This document shows, one piece after another, positions 6,663-13,328 of a DNA stretch of 16,066 nt (position 1 is the first letter of the stretch; every line of letters begins with the position of its first letter). Position numbers and translations under genes: made by a program. The stretch spans positions 1 to 16,066 of the forward strand of contig CAKRRS010000064.1 of assembly GCA_934394665.1 (NCBI GenBank). The letters are read 5' to 3'. Source of the stretch: an uncultured Acetatifactor sp. Lineage in GTDB: Bacteria > Bacillota > Clostridia > Lachnospirales > Lachnospiraceae. Below the pieces are notes generated by a model, which worked only from the letters and a program-made list of their open reading frames with translations, was not told the DNA's origin and did no database searches.

Positions 6663-8066
6663 ATGGCATATCAGCGAGCAAAAGACGAAGTAGTGGAGAT
6701 ATCTCCACAGACAACAGATGCCGGAAAAGAAGAATTATATTTATATTCTCTGCGTAAGATGGCTGAGGACAATGTGGAGAATAACAGGACAGGACTGACG
6801 AATCTGCACAACATGAAGTCCTTTTTTTACCTGTGCGGCGAAATGATCAAGGAACAGCCGGATAAAAAATACGGTGTGGTGATCATGGATATTACCCAGT
6901 TCAAAGCGGTCAATGAATTTTGCGGCAGAAGTGAGGGGGACAGGCTGCTGAAATTTATTGCGGAGTGCTTTCAGGAGTACGAGGATCACCGCGCGGATAC
7001 TTATGCCTGTCATGTGAGGGCAGACATTTTCTGCATGTGCACCGCTTATGAAGAAGTGAACGAATTGGAGAAAATTGTCAATAACATCAAGAAAAAGATT
7101 GACGAATTTCCTTTTGCCTATAAAGTACAGCCTTCTTTCGGAATCGGTGTTTCTCCGGAACGGGAACCTGCGGTCAGTTATCTGAAAGACTGTGCTACCA
7201 CGGCCATGAATAGTATTAAGGGAAAAGTATACCGGACTTATGCGATATTCGATGAAAAAATGCGCAAACAGCAGATGCGGGAGCGACAGGTGGAGAATGA
7301 TATCGTAGGGGCTCTGGAGAACGGAGAACTGCGGTTGTACATACAGCCGAAAGTAGACATGAGTACCGGACAGATCATCGGCGGCGAGGCTCTGGTGCGC
7401 TGGCAGCATCCGGAAAAAGGTCTGGTCTCACCGGGAGAATTTATTCCGGTATTGGAGAAAAACGGATTTGTGATCAACGTGGATGAATATATTTGGGAAA
7501 AGGTGTTTGCTTATCTTGGACAACTTTGTAAACAAGGGCGCAAACCGGTACCGATTTCCATTAATGTATCCAGGCTGCATGCCTATGATACACAGCTGAC
7601 AGAGACTTTACTGCGGCTGAAGGAGAAGTATAATATTTCGGCGGAGTATGTCCCGTTGGAGTTGACGGAAAGCGCTTTCCTGGAGAATGAACAGGGAATG
7701 TATGAGAGAATGGAAGGCCTGCGGGCGCAGGGATTTCTGGTATCCATGGATGATTTCGGCACGGGTTATTCCACGATGAACATGTTGAAGAACCAGACGC
7801 TGGATGAAATTAAAATCGACAGAGAATTTATCCGGGATCTTGACAAAGATAAAAGCCTGATCATCATTCGCAATACCATTGCCATGCTGCAGGAATTGGG
7901 AGTACATATTGTAATCGAAGGAGTCGAAACCGAGGAGCAGAAAGCGTTCCTTTTGGGGTGTAATTGTACAGATGTACAAGGCTTCCTTTTCTACCGTCCT
8001 ATGCCGGTGGAAGAGTTTGACAGGCTATTATCGGAGCAGGAAAAGAAGCTTGATTCGTCAAAATAG
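6663..8066 (+). CDS. c-di-GMP phosphodiesterase, degenerate GGDEF plus intact EAL domain
   Basis: The 467-residue protein has no membrane segment or recognisable sensor domain. Residues about 40-195 form a GGDEF domain whose active-site loop is RADIF (119-123), so cyclase activity is very unlikely; it may bind GTP or act only as a regulator. Residues about 205-460 are an EAL domain with the expected catalytic and metal ligands: EALVRW (E242), N301, ELTES (333-337), DDFGTGYS (D363, D364), K384, EGVET (E419) and QGFLF (Q439). It is therefore predicted to hydrolyse c-di-GMP to pGpG in the cytoplasm. The start at 6663 (MAYQ) is preferred over one 16 codons upstream because GTGAGGAAC lies just before it. 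A terminator follows, and the Tad pilus operon begins about 370 bp downstream. Confidence 0.92.
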   Translation: MAYQRAKDEVVEISPQTTDAGKEELYLYSLRKMAEDNVENNRTGLTNLHNMKSFFYLCGEMIKEQPDKKYGVVIMDITQFKAVNEFCGRSEGDRLLKFIAECFQEYEDHRADTYACHVRADIFCMCTAYEEVNELEKIVNNIKKKIDEFPFAYKVQPSFGIGVSPEREPAVSYLKDCATTAMNSIKGKVYRTYAIFDEKMRKQQMRERQVENDIVGALENGELRLYIQPKVDMSTGQIIGGEALVRWQHPEKGLVSPGEFIPVLEKNGFVINVDEYIWEKVFAYLGQLCKQGRKPVPISINVSRLHAYDTQLTETLLRLKEKYNISAEYVPLELTESAFLENEQGMYERMEGLRAQGFLVSMDDFGTGYSTMNMLKNQTLDEIKIDREFIRDLDKDKSLIIIRNTIAMLQELGVHIVIEGVETEEQKAFLLGCNCTDVQGFLFYRPMPVEEFDRLLSEQEKKLDSSK

Positions 8067-8085
8067 ACAACGACAAAATAGACAA
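8059..8085 (+). repeat. 12-bp direct repeat at the EAL stop codon
   Basis: CAAAATAGACAA occurs at 8059-8070 and again at 8074-8085, 15 bp apart. The first copy contains the EAL stop codon TAG (8064-8066). Because 15 is a multiple of three, the second copy puts another TAG in the same frame. This looks like a small tandem duplication. Confidence 0.7.
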
Positions 8086-8094
8086 AGCATCAGA

Positions 8095-8148
8095 CCGCAT
8101 TCTGACGGGGGTATCGTAAGATGAACCTGCCGGAATGCGGTTTTCTTT
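8095..8148 (+). terminator. Rho-independent terminator after the EAL gene
   Basis: CCGCATTC (8095-8102) pairs perfectly with GAATGCGG (8133-8140), and TTTTCTTT follows immediately. The 30-nt interior contains weaker GGT/ACC pairing. It lies 29 bp after the EAL stop codon. It should separate the phosphodiesterase transcript from the Tad operon. Confidence 0.85.
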
Positions 8149-8191
8149 GGGCAGAATTCTGAAAATGCAGAAATAGTTTACAGCCCATTGA

Positions 8192-8368
8192 CATATCTTT
8201 GCAGAGGGAGTAATCTGCATATTACCCGATGGCCAGTTTGCATCGAGTGTCTTACCATCCGGTCAGATTCGACCAAACATCGCACTACAAAAGAGAATAA
8301 ACGAGGTGATTCCGGATGCACATTGTGTAATTACTGTACCGTCAGGAAAACGATATAACAAAAATTAA
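8192..8368 (+). pseudogene. Start-less 58-codon open frame, possible gene remnant
   Basis: Between the terminator and the Tad operon lies a frame bounded by TGA (8189-8191) and TAA (8366-8368). It encodes 58 residues that look protein-like, with LPDGQ and LPSGQ turns, then IALQKRINEVIPD, then VPSGKRYN at the end. It has no in-frame ATG, GTG or TTG near its beginning; the only such codon is GTG well inside. It could be the 3' remnant of a decayed gene or a chance frame. A second frame (8125-8358) is also open and, from TTG at 8188, gives a Cys-rich peptide with CxxC motifs. I cannot decide between them. The rest of 8149-8436 shows a TATAAT at 8374-8379, 57 bp before the ATPase ribosome-site region, without a good -35. 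Confidence 0.25.
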
Positions 8369-8436
8369 AGTACTATAATATGAATATTACAATAGAGATA
8401 CAAAACAAAAAAGAAATACCAAAAACGGGAGGGGTT

Positions 8437-9588
8437 ATGGAGGAGACCAGGAACAGTATAAAGGAGACCGTATCAGAGACAGAATTACAGAGACTGGTAG
8501 AAGATTTTATTACACAAAAGCAGGCGCTTCTGATACAGGTAAAAAGAGGAACCGTCGAAAAAGAAGATTTTTTGAAGGAAGCGGAAAAACAGATTGACCA
8601 GTACTACCATTTTACGGAAAAAAAGAAAAAAGAACTGCTAAGGAGTTTCGAACAATATATTTTTGGATATTCCCGTTTGTCACCGTTGATGGATGACAAA
8701 AGCATTTCGGATATCCGTGTTATCAGCCATGACTGTATCCGGATCAAGAAGGAAGGGAAGAGGATGGATGCGGGAATTGCCTTTGCATCTGAAAAAGAAT
8801 ATCGGCAGTTTATTGACTACGTAGCAACGAGAAATCAGGTAAATATTTCGAATCTGAATGCCATACAGAGATTTACGGATACGGAGAGTCACCCGGACTT
8901 TATCTTCCGGTTTACGCTTTCCATGCCAATTGTAAATACCTATAGTGAACCGTATCTGTGTATCCGGAAGGTACCGAAGCATTTTCCGATGATGACGGAT
9001 CTGGTAGAGAAAGAAATGCTGGACAGGGAGACGGCAGAATTGCTGGTAGAGAGATTTCGGCAGGGGTCTACCCTGATCTGTGGAGGAAATTCTTCGGGAA
9101 AGACGACGTTATTAAATGCCCTGAAAGAAACCTTGCCGGATGACATGGCTATTCTTGTGGCGCAACAGGCGGATGAACTGACGACACTTTTTCATCCGGA
9201 TATGATGTTTTTACATTCTTTGCCGGGAACATCGGAGAGCAGCGTGAATTATGACCTGAAACACATCAGTATTGCCGGACTTACGATGGATGTGGACTTC
9301 TTCATTATCGGAGAGGTCAAGGGCGGAGAGGCATTGTATTTGTTAAATGCGGCATATACGGGACAAATCTGTGCGGCTACGGTACACGCACCGTCTGCAG
9401 ACCGGGCACCCGAAAAAATAGTAGATTATGCGATGTATGACAGCCGCTATTCGCGCAACGAATTAATGAAAATGATGGACTGTTTCCAGACACTGGTATT
9501 TATGGAACATTACAAGGTGAAGGAAATCTTTGCCTGTCTGGGCTGGAACACAGAGAAAGAGAAGCTGGAGTATGAGAGACTGTTTTAA
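8437..9588 (+). CDS. CpaF/TadA-like secretion ATPase of the Tad pilus
   Basis: The 383-residue product is a hexameric type II/IV secretion ATPase of the CpaF/TadA group, the cytoplasmic motor that would power pilus assembly. The helical N-terminal region (1-80) is charged. The core has Walker A GGNSSGKTT (216-224), a Walker B-like IIGEVKGGEA (290-299, normally GEVRGGEA), and a His-box-like ATVHAPSA (314-320, H317). The segment that is usually an acidic IEDxxEL Asp box reads VAQQADEL (241-248), so two normally acidic positions are Gln. The start at 8437 is chosen because GGGAGGGG lies just ahead; an earlier ATG at 8380 overlaps a TATAAT and lacks a ribosome site. It is first in the operon, 23 bp before the TadB-like gene. 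Confidence 0.9.
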   Translation: MEETRNSIKETVSETELQRLVEDFITQKQALLIQVKRGTVEKEDFLKEAEKQIDQYYHFTEKKKKELLRSFEQYIFGYSRLSPLMDDKSISDIRVISHDCIRIKKEGKRMDAGIAFASEKEYRQFIDYVATRNQVNISNLNAIQRFTDTESHPDFIFRFTLSMPIVNTYSEPYLCIRKVPKHFPMMTDLVEKEMLDRETAELLVERFRQGSTLICGGNSSGKTTLLNALKETLPDDMAILVAQQADELTTLFHPDMMFLHSLPGTSESSVNYDLKHISIAGLTMDVDFFIIGEVKGGEALYLLNAAYTGQICAATVHAPSADRAPEKIVDYAMYDSRYSRNELMKMMDCFQTLVFMEHYKVKEIFACLGWNTEKEKLEYERLF

Positions 9589-9611
9589 TGATTACATGAG
9601 AGGAGAAACGT

Positions 9612-10550
9612 ATGATCATATACGCATGGATTATTTGTTTATTATTTACGGGCTTTTTGCTTCTTTTTGGGAAGATAAAATGGCTGGAAAAGATCAAAAA
9701 AATGCTGTATCAAACCAGGGAAGGCATGGATCGTGCATCCCGGCTGAGAACTTTGGAGAACAGGCGCAGGCTGCAGGAACTTCAGCGTAAAAATACGCTG
9801 CTGCACAGAGTGGAAATGTTTTTATGTTATTGTGGAATCAAGAGAAGATTTCCCAAAGCTACGGCAGAAAAATGGATTGTTTTTCAGCTGTTTTGTATGA
9901 CAATAATCTTTTGTCTGGGGTTGGGAGGAAGCGGCAGGCTGAGGATAGCGGTACTGGGGACTGCATTATGTGGGGCGGCAGAATATCTGATCTTAAGTAC
10001 TATGCGTGCAGGGGAACTGCGGTCAGTGAACGAAAATCTGTTAAAATGTCTGAACTTTCTGGGAAATTACAGCCTGACCGCAGGAGAGATTACAGTGGTT
10101 CTGGGACAAGTCAGCAGATATGTGGAAGAACCGTTAAAGAGTGCACTGGAAGAGTGTGCTTATGAGGCGCAGACTACCGGAGACAGTTCGTTGGCATTGC
10201 TTACCCTCGAGGAGAGAATCGAACATCCCAAGATAAAGGAACTGGCCAGAAATCTTGAGGTCAGTATCCGCTATCTTGCAGACCTAAAGACACTGGTGGA
10301 CAGTAGCAGACGATCTGCACGCGAATATCTGCGTATGGAAGAAGAACGGAAAGGAATGCTGCGCGAAGCCGGAATCAATATGGGATTGCTGATTGCAATG
10401 TCCCTGTTTGCATTATTGACTGTGGACCGCCTGGTGGATGTTTCCGTCTGGGAGGTTTTATACCGGACATTGCCCGGGCATATTGCAATTGGTATCTATG
10501 CCGGTATTATTTTTCTGTTTTTTAGGAAACTGTATGGCGTTTATCGCTGA
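9612..10550 (+). CDS. TadB-like pilus assembly platform protein
   Basis: The 312-residue protein fits TadB, an inner-membrane platform protein with a type II secretion F (T2SSF) domain that couples the ATPase to pilin insertion. It has an N-terminal membrane helix (about 3-20), a basic cytoplasmic segment (21-85), a pair of helices (about 86-104 and 108-128), a cytoplasmic helical T2SSF region (about 135-250) and two C-terminal helices (about 255-272 and 288-305). The length is usual for TadB. GAGAGGAG lies just before the ATG. Assignment rests on layout and position between the CpaF-like and TadC-like genes more than on a sharp motif. Confidence 0.82.
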   Translation: MIIYAWIICLLFTGFLLLFGKIKWLEKIKKMLYQTREGMDRASRLRTLENRRRLQELQRKNTLLHRVEMFLCYCGIKRRFPKATAEKWIVFQLFCMTIIFCLGLGGSGRLRIAVLGTALCGAAEYLILSTMRAGELRSVNENLLKCLNFLGNYSLTAGEITVVLGQVSRYVEEPLKSALEECAYEAQTTGDSSLALLTLEERIEHPKIKELARNLEVSIRYLADLKTLVDSSRRSAREYLRMEEERKGMLREAGINMGLLIAMSLFALLTVDRLVDVSVWEVLYRTLPGHIAIGIYAGIIFLFFRKLYGVYR

Positions 10551-10565
10551 GAAAGGGGAAAGAAA

Positions 10566-11390
10566 ATGAGTTGGAGAGTTATCTGGATCCCGGAAATCCT
10601 GGGGGCAGTGCTGAGTGGGATTTTTGTATTTCGGTTGGGAACCGGGACAGTTCCGCATACGATATTGCATACCTGCGAAGAGATTGTGGGGATGCTTCGG
10701 GAAAGTAAAAATTATGAGAACTGGATCACAAAGACAGAGAAGAAACTGAAACGAAACGGAGCCGGATTTCATTACGGAAAGAAAATGACACCGGTCAGAT
10801 ATCTGATTGTGCGTCTGCTTTTATCCCTTACGGCCATACTGGTTTTGGGGAATATCAGCTGGGGGTATGCGCTTGTTTCAGCAGTGGTTTTGTATTACCT
10901 GCCGGAGATTTTGCTTCTGTATATGAACCGACAGGATAATCAGAAGATGTTGCCGGAGATACAGCTGATCTATCAGGCTCTGGAAGTACAGATTCAGGCC
11001 GGCGTCTATGTAACGGATGCTCTGACAGAATGTTGTCGGAGTGTGGAAACGCGCCGCCTGCAGCAGGCACTTATGGAATTGTCCGGAGATATTGTTATGC
11101 AGTCGGATCTGGTGTCGGCATTGTCTGACTTTCAGCAGAAATTCGATAACAGACAGATAGATGTTCTGTGTATCACCCTGATTCAGGCAGGAGAATCCGG
11201 ACAGGCAGTAGACCTGCTGAAAGATATGGGGGAACAATTGCGGGATATGGAACTTACCGTATTGCAACAGCAAAAAAGTGCTTTAGACCGGAGCATTACT
11301 TTCTACCAGCTTGGCATGTTGGGCGCGGTATTGGGGATCATTTTATATATCTGCGTGGGATATATGTTCCGGGCGGTCACCAAATTTTAA
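10566..11390 (+). CDS. TadC-like pilus assembly platform protein
   Basis: The 274-residue protein is the second platform component. It has an N-terminal hydrophobic segment (about 5-24), two helices (about 80-97 and 100-119), a T2SSF-type cytoplasmic region (about 130-240) and a C-terminal helix (about 245-267). Within the T2SSF region, the segment around IQAGVYVTDAL (143-153) and IQAGESGQAVDLL (206-218) are the typical GspF-like repeats. AGAAAGGGG precedes the start, which lies 15 bp after the TadB-like stop. It would form a heteromeric base with the TadB-like protein. A 45-bp gap with no terminator separates it from the pilin gene. Confidence 0.83.
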   Translation: MSWRVIWIPEILGAVLSGIFVFRLGTGTVPHTILHTCEEIVGMLRESKNYENWITKTEKKLKRNGAGFHYGKKMTPVRYLIVRLLLSLTAILVLGNISWGYALVSAVVLYYLPEILLLYMNRQDNQKMLPEIQLIYQALEVQIQAGVYVTDALTECCRSVETRRLQQALMELSGDIVMQSDLVSALSDFQQKFDNRQIDVLCITLIQAGESGQAVDLLKDMGEQLRDMELTVLQQQKSALDRSITFYQLGMLGAVLGIILYICVGYMFRAVTKF

Positions 11391-11435
11391 GGTAACATAA
11401 CAGAAAACAACAGAAAGAAAGAGAGGGTACTGAGA

Positions 11436-11642
11436 ATGAGAAAATTACAAATGATTTTGGGAAAAGTAAAAGAACATGCAATGCGCAGAGAACAGGGGAT
11501 TGACGGAATTCTCGTTACGGTGGGACTGTGTATTATTGCATTATTGCTGTGCGTGGTGATGAAAGACAGCCTGACAACGTTTATTCAGACCATCGTGACG
11601 GCAATGCAGACAAAGGCAGCAGATATTCTTACCGGCGTATAA
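11436..11642 (+). CDS. Flp-like small pilin (68 residues)
   Basis: This short protein has a basic N-terminus (MRKLQ..., residues 1-18), an EQG at 19-21, then a hydrophobic helix (about 24-42, GILVTVGLC onward) and a short polar amphipathic tail. Size, layout and position after TadC fit a type IVb Flp pilin, the likely major subunit. The canonical Flp signal places Glu at position 5 after the cleaved Gly; here, if cleavage follows G21, position 5 is Leu, so processing would be atypical. GAGAGGGTACTGAG precedes the ATG. The Flp identity is inferred from context and architecture. Confidence 0.72.
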   Translation: MRKLQMILGKVKEHAMRREQGIDGILVTVGLCIIALLLCVVMKDSLTTFIQTIVTAMQTKAADILTGV

Positions 11643-11667
11643 GATGCTATGTGATAGAGGATGAAGC

Positions 11668-12033
11668 ATGAAGGAAAGAAAAAGAGAACCGGGAAACATA
11701 GGAGATCTTCTGACTATGGGACTATGTGTGTTGGCACTTACGGTAGTGATGCTCAGTTATATGGAAAATGTGCGAACCATCAGTGCCAAGGCAGCGGTCG
11801 GACAACTTGCAAGAGCTTATCTGCTAAAAATGGAAACGGTGGGATTTTTAGAAACACCGGATAAGGTGAGACTCACTACGGAACTGGAAAACCTTGGCGT
11901 CACACAGATCGATTATGAAGGAACGACACTGGAACCTGCCGGATATGGAAACCGTATCACACTGCAGATTCACGGAAGGTTGGGCGAGCAATATGAAATA
12001 CAGGAAAAAAGAGTATCTACGGCAAAAAATTAG
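11668..12033 (+). CDS. Pilin-like / DUF4320-like Tad protein
   Basis: The 121-residue protein has a basic leader with EPG (residues 7-9), a hydrophobic helix (about 13-31) and a soluble C-terminal domain of about 85 residues. The helix region resembles that of the 68-residue pilin (both read L-x-T-x-GLC-x-x-AL). The soluble part, with a GFLETPDK turn and a LENLGV-x-QI strand-like stretch, resembles what I recall of DUF4320 proteins in Firmicute Tad loci; I could not check this. It may be a minor pilin or pseudopilin. AGAGG about six bases before the ATG supports the start. The next gene begins 41 bp before its end, so the two are probably translationally coupled. Confidence 0.7.
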   Translation: MKERKREPGNIGDLLTMGLCVLALTVVMLSYMENVRTISAKAAVGQLARAYLLKMETVGFLETPDKVRLTTELENLGVTQIDYEGTTLEPAGYGNRITLQIHGRLGEQYEIQEKRVSTAKN

Positions 12034-12643
12034 GGAAAGCGGTAAAAGAAAAGAGCAGGGACAGACATCCTGGGTGCTGGGACTTTTTCTGATATTATTC
12101 CTTGCAATTCTTTTGTGTATGCAATTACAGCTGGCGTTATACAGTGCCTCGGCACGATATCTGGAAGATGTGCTCGCTTTATCGAATTTGGCTTCTGCTG
12201 TTGCGGATATACAGGAATACGGGAGCACCCATCATATTCTGATTACAGATCAGGAACAGGCGTATGAGAGATATTGCGCTGCCGTAAAAGAAAATCTGGG
12301 ACTAAATGATGACTATGAAGCTGCAAACCGCAAACTGATCTCTGGCCGGGTACAGATCCGGAACTATACGATTTATAATGTGGTGGATCATAACGTCAGC
12401 GTATGGGAACGGAATGCTGAGGGACAGATCAGGGAATGGCAGGGAAGGCTTGGCGGGGTAAGGACACCGAAAGGACAGTTGATTGCGTCCACAGGGGTAT
12501 ATAGTGAAATTGCCTATCCGGTGGAAGGTTTTTTGGGGGTTACAGTGACAGCAGAGAAAAGCAAATTGGTAGATGTAGTCAGCAATCATCATGAGGAGGA
12601 AGTGGATGAAAAAAGGGAAGATGAGCCAGAAATGGAAAAATAG
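11993..12643 (+). CDS. TadE/TadG-like minor pilin, single-pass exported protein
   Basis: The 216-residue protein has a very basic N-terminus (1-20), EQG at 21-23, a hydrophobic helix (about 26-46) and an extracytoplasmic domain of about 165 residues ending in an acidic tail. After the helix, the segment YSASARYLEDVLALSNLASAV is typical in style of TadE/TadG-type pseudopilins, which have a helical stretch directly after the membrane anchor. The frame is open 33 codons further upstream, but those earlier ATGs lie deep inside the preceding gene. The start at 11993 is best, though its ribosome site is weak (GGAAGG about 14 bp upstream, GGGCGAG closer). This fits re-initiation from the overlapping upstream gene. 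The exact family is uncertain. Confidence 0.7.
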   Translation: MKYRKKEYLRQKIRESGKRKEQGQTSWVLGLFLILFLAILLCMQLQLALYSASARYLEDVLALSNLASAVADIQEYGSTHHILITDQEQAYERYCAAVKENLGLNDDYEAANRKLISGRVQIRNYTIYNVVDHNVSVWERNAEGQIREWQGRLGGVRTPKGQLIASTGVYSEIAYPVEGFLGVTVTAEKSKLVDVVSNHHEEEVDEKREDEPEMEK

Positions 12644-13283
12644 AATCTGGAATGGGAGTATGATAGCGGCGTTTCTTGCTGCAATTGCGGTTTTTATTTT
12701 TTTATTACAAACGGAGAAGAAGGTGCTTGCAGAGTACGAGAAAGAACAGGTATGCGTAGTGGTATCTGAGCTTCCGAAAGGGGAAAAGGTCACCGAAGAG
12801 AATGTAGATCAATATATCGAGGTCAAGGAAATAGACAAAAGAATCGTACCGGTGACTGCGCTGAAGAGCAGAGAAGAGGTAATCGGAAATGTGCCGCGAT
12901 ATACCATTGCGGTGGGAACTGCACTGACGAGAGGAATGCTGCAGGAAGAGGAAGAAATCACAGGACAGATGGAAGAACCTGTCATTGCCGGCTTCCGGGC
13001 AGAAGATCTCTATCAGGTGGCAGGCGGCGTTTTACGGGCAGGGGACAGGATTCATATCTATTGCGTAGCACATGACGGAGAAGACGGAATCGGTGAAATG
13101 CTGTGGGAAAATGTGTATGTACAACAAGTGTTTGACCAGACGGGAGCGTTGATCGGAGGAGAGGATATTACCACGCCCGCACAACGGGTCAATATTTATC
13201 TGGATAAGGAGAATATCATCGGATTTTATACCGCACTGGCACAGGGATCGTTACGGGCTGTTAAGGTATGTGATTTTCATTAA
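12606..13283 (+). CDS. CpaB/RcpC-like SAF-domain Tad protein
   Basis: The 225-residue protein has a short basic N-terminus, one membrane helix (about 16-35) and an extracytoplasmic SAF domain (about 49-113). The pattern is VVVSELPKGEKVTEENV, followed by VIGNVPRYTIAVGTALTRGML, typical of CpaB/RcpC. A C-terminal region (about 125-225) includes GDRIHIY and NIYLDKEN strands. CpaB-type proteins are periplasmic or cell-wall-side assembly factors. The start at 12606 is preferred over 12591 because GAGGAGG lies right before it. The gene overlaps the preceding one by 38 bp. CpaB often leads Tad operons of Gram-negatives but here is near the end. Confidence 0.85.
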   Translation: MKKGKMSQKWKNRIWNGSMIAAFLAAIAVFIFLLQTEKKVLAEYEKEQVCVVVSELPKGEKVTEENVDQYIEVKEIDKRIVPVTALKSREEVIGNVPRYTIAVGTALTRGMLQEEEEITGQMEEPVIAGFRAEDLYQVAGGVLRAGDRIHIYCVAHDGEDGIGEMLWENVYVQQVFDQTGALIGGEDITTPAQRVNIYLDKENIIGFYTALAQGSLRAVKVCDFH

Positions 13284-13328
13284 TACTACACGAAAATACT
13301 ACGGAAAAGTGAAAATCGGAGGATGCGA

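Noticed and set aside
7999..8220. 73-residue minus-strand frame after the EAL gene.
   Set aside because: It reads through both arms of the rho-independent terminator and the end of the EAL gene, with no ribosome site.
8380..8436. Earlier ATG at 8380 for the Tad ATPase.
   Set aside because: It directly follows a TATAAT and has no ribosome site; the ATG at 8437 has GGGAGGGG in front.
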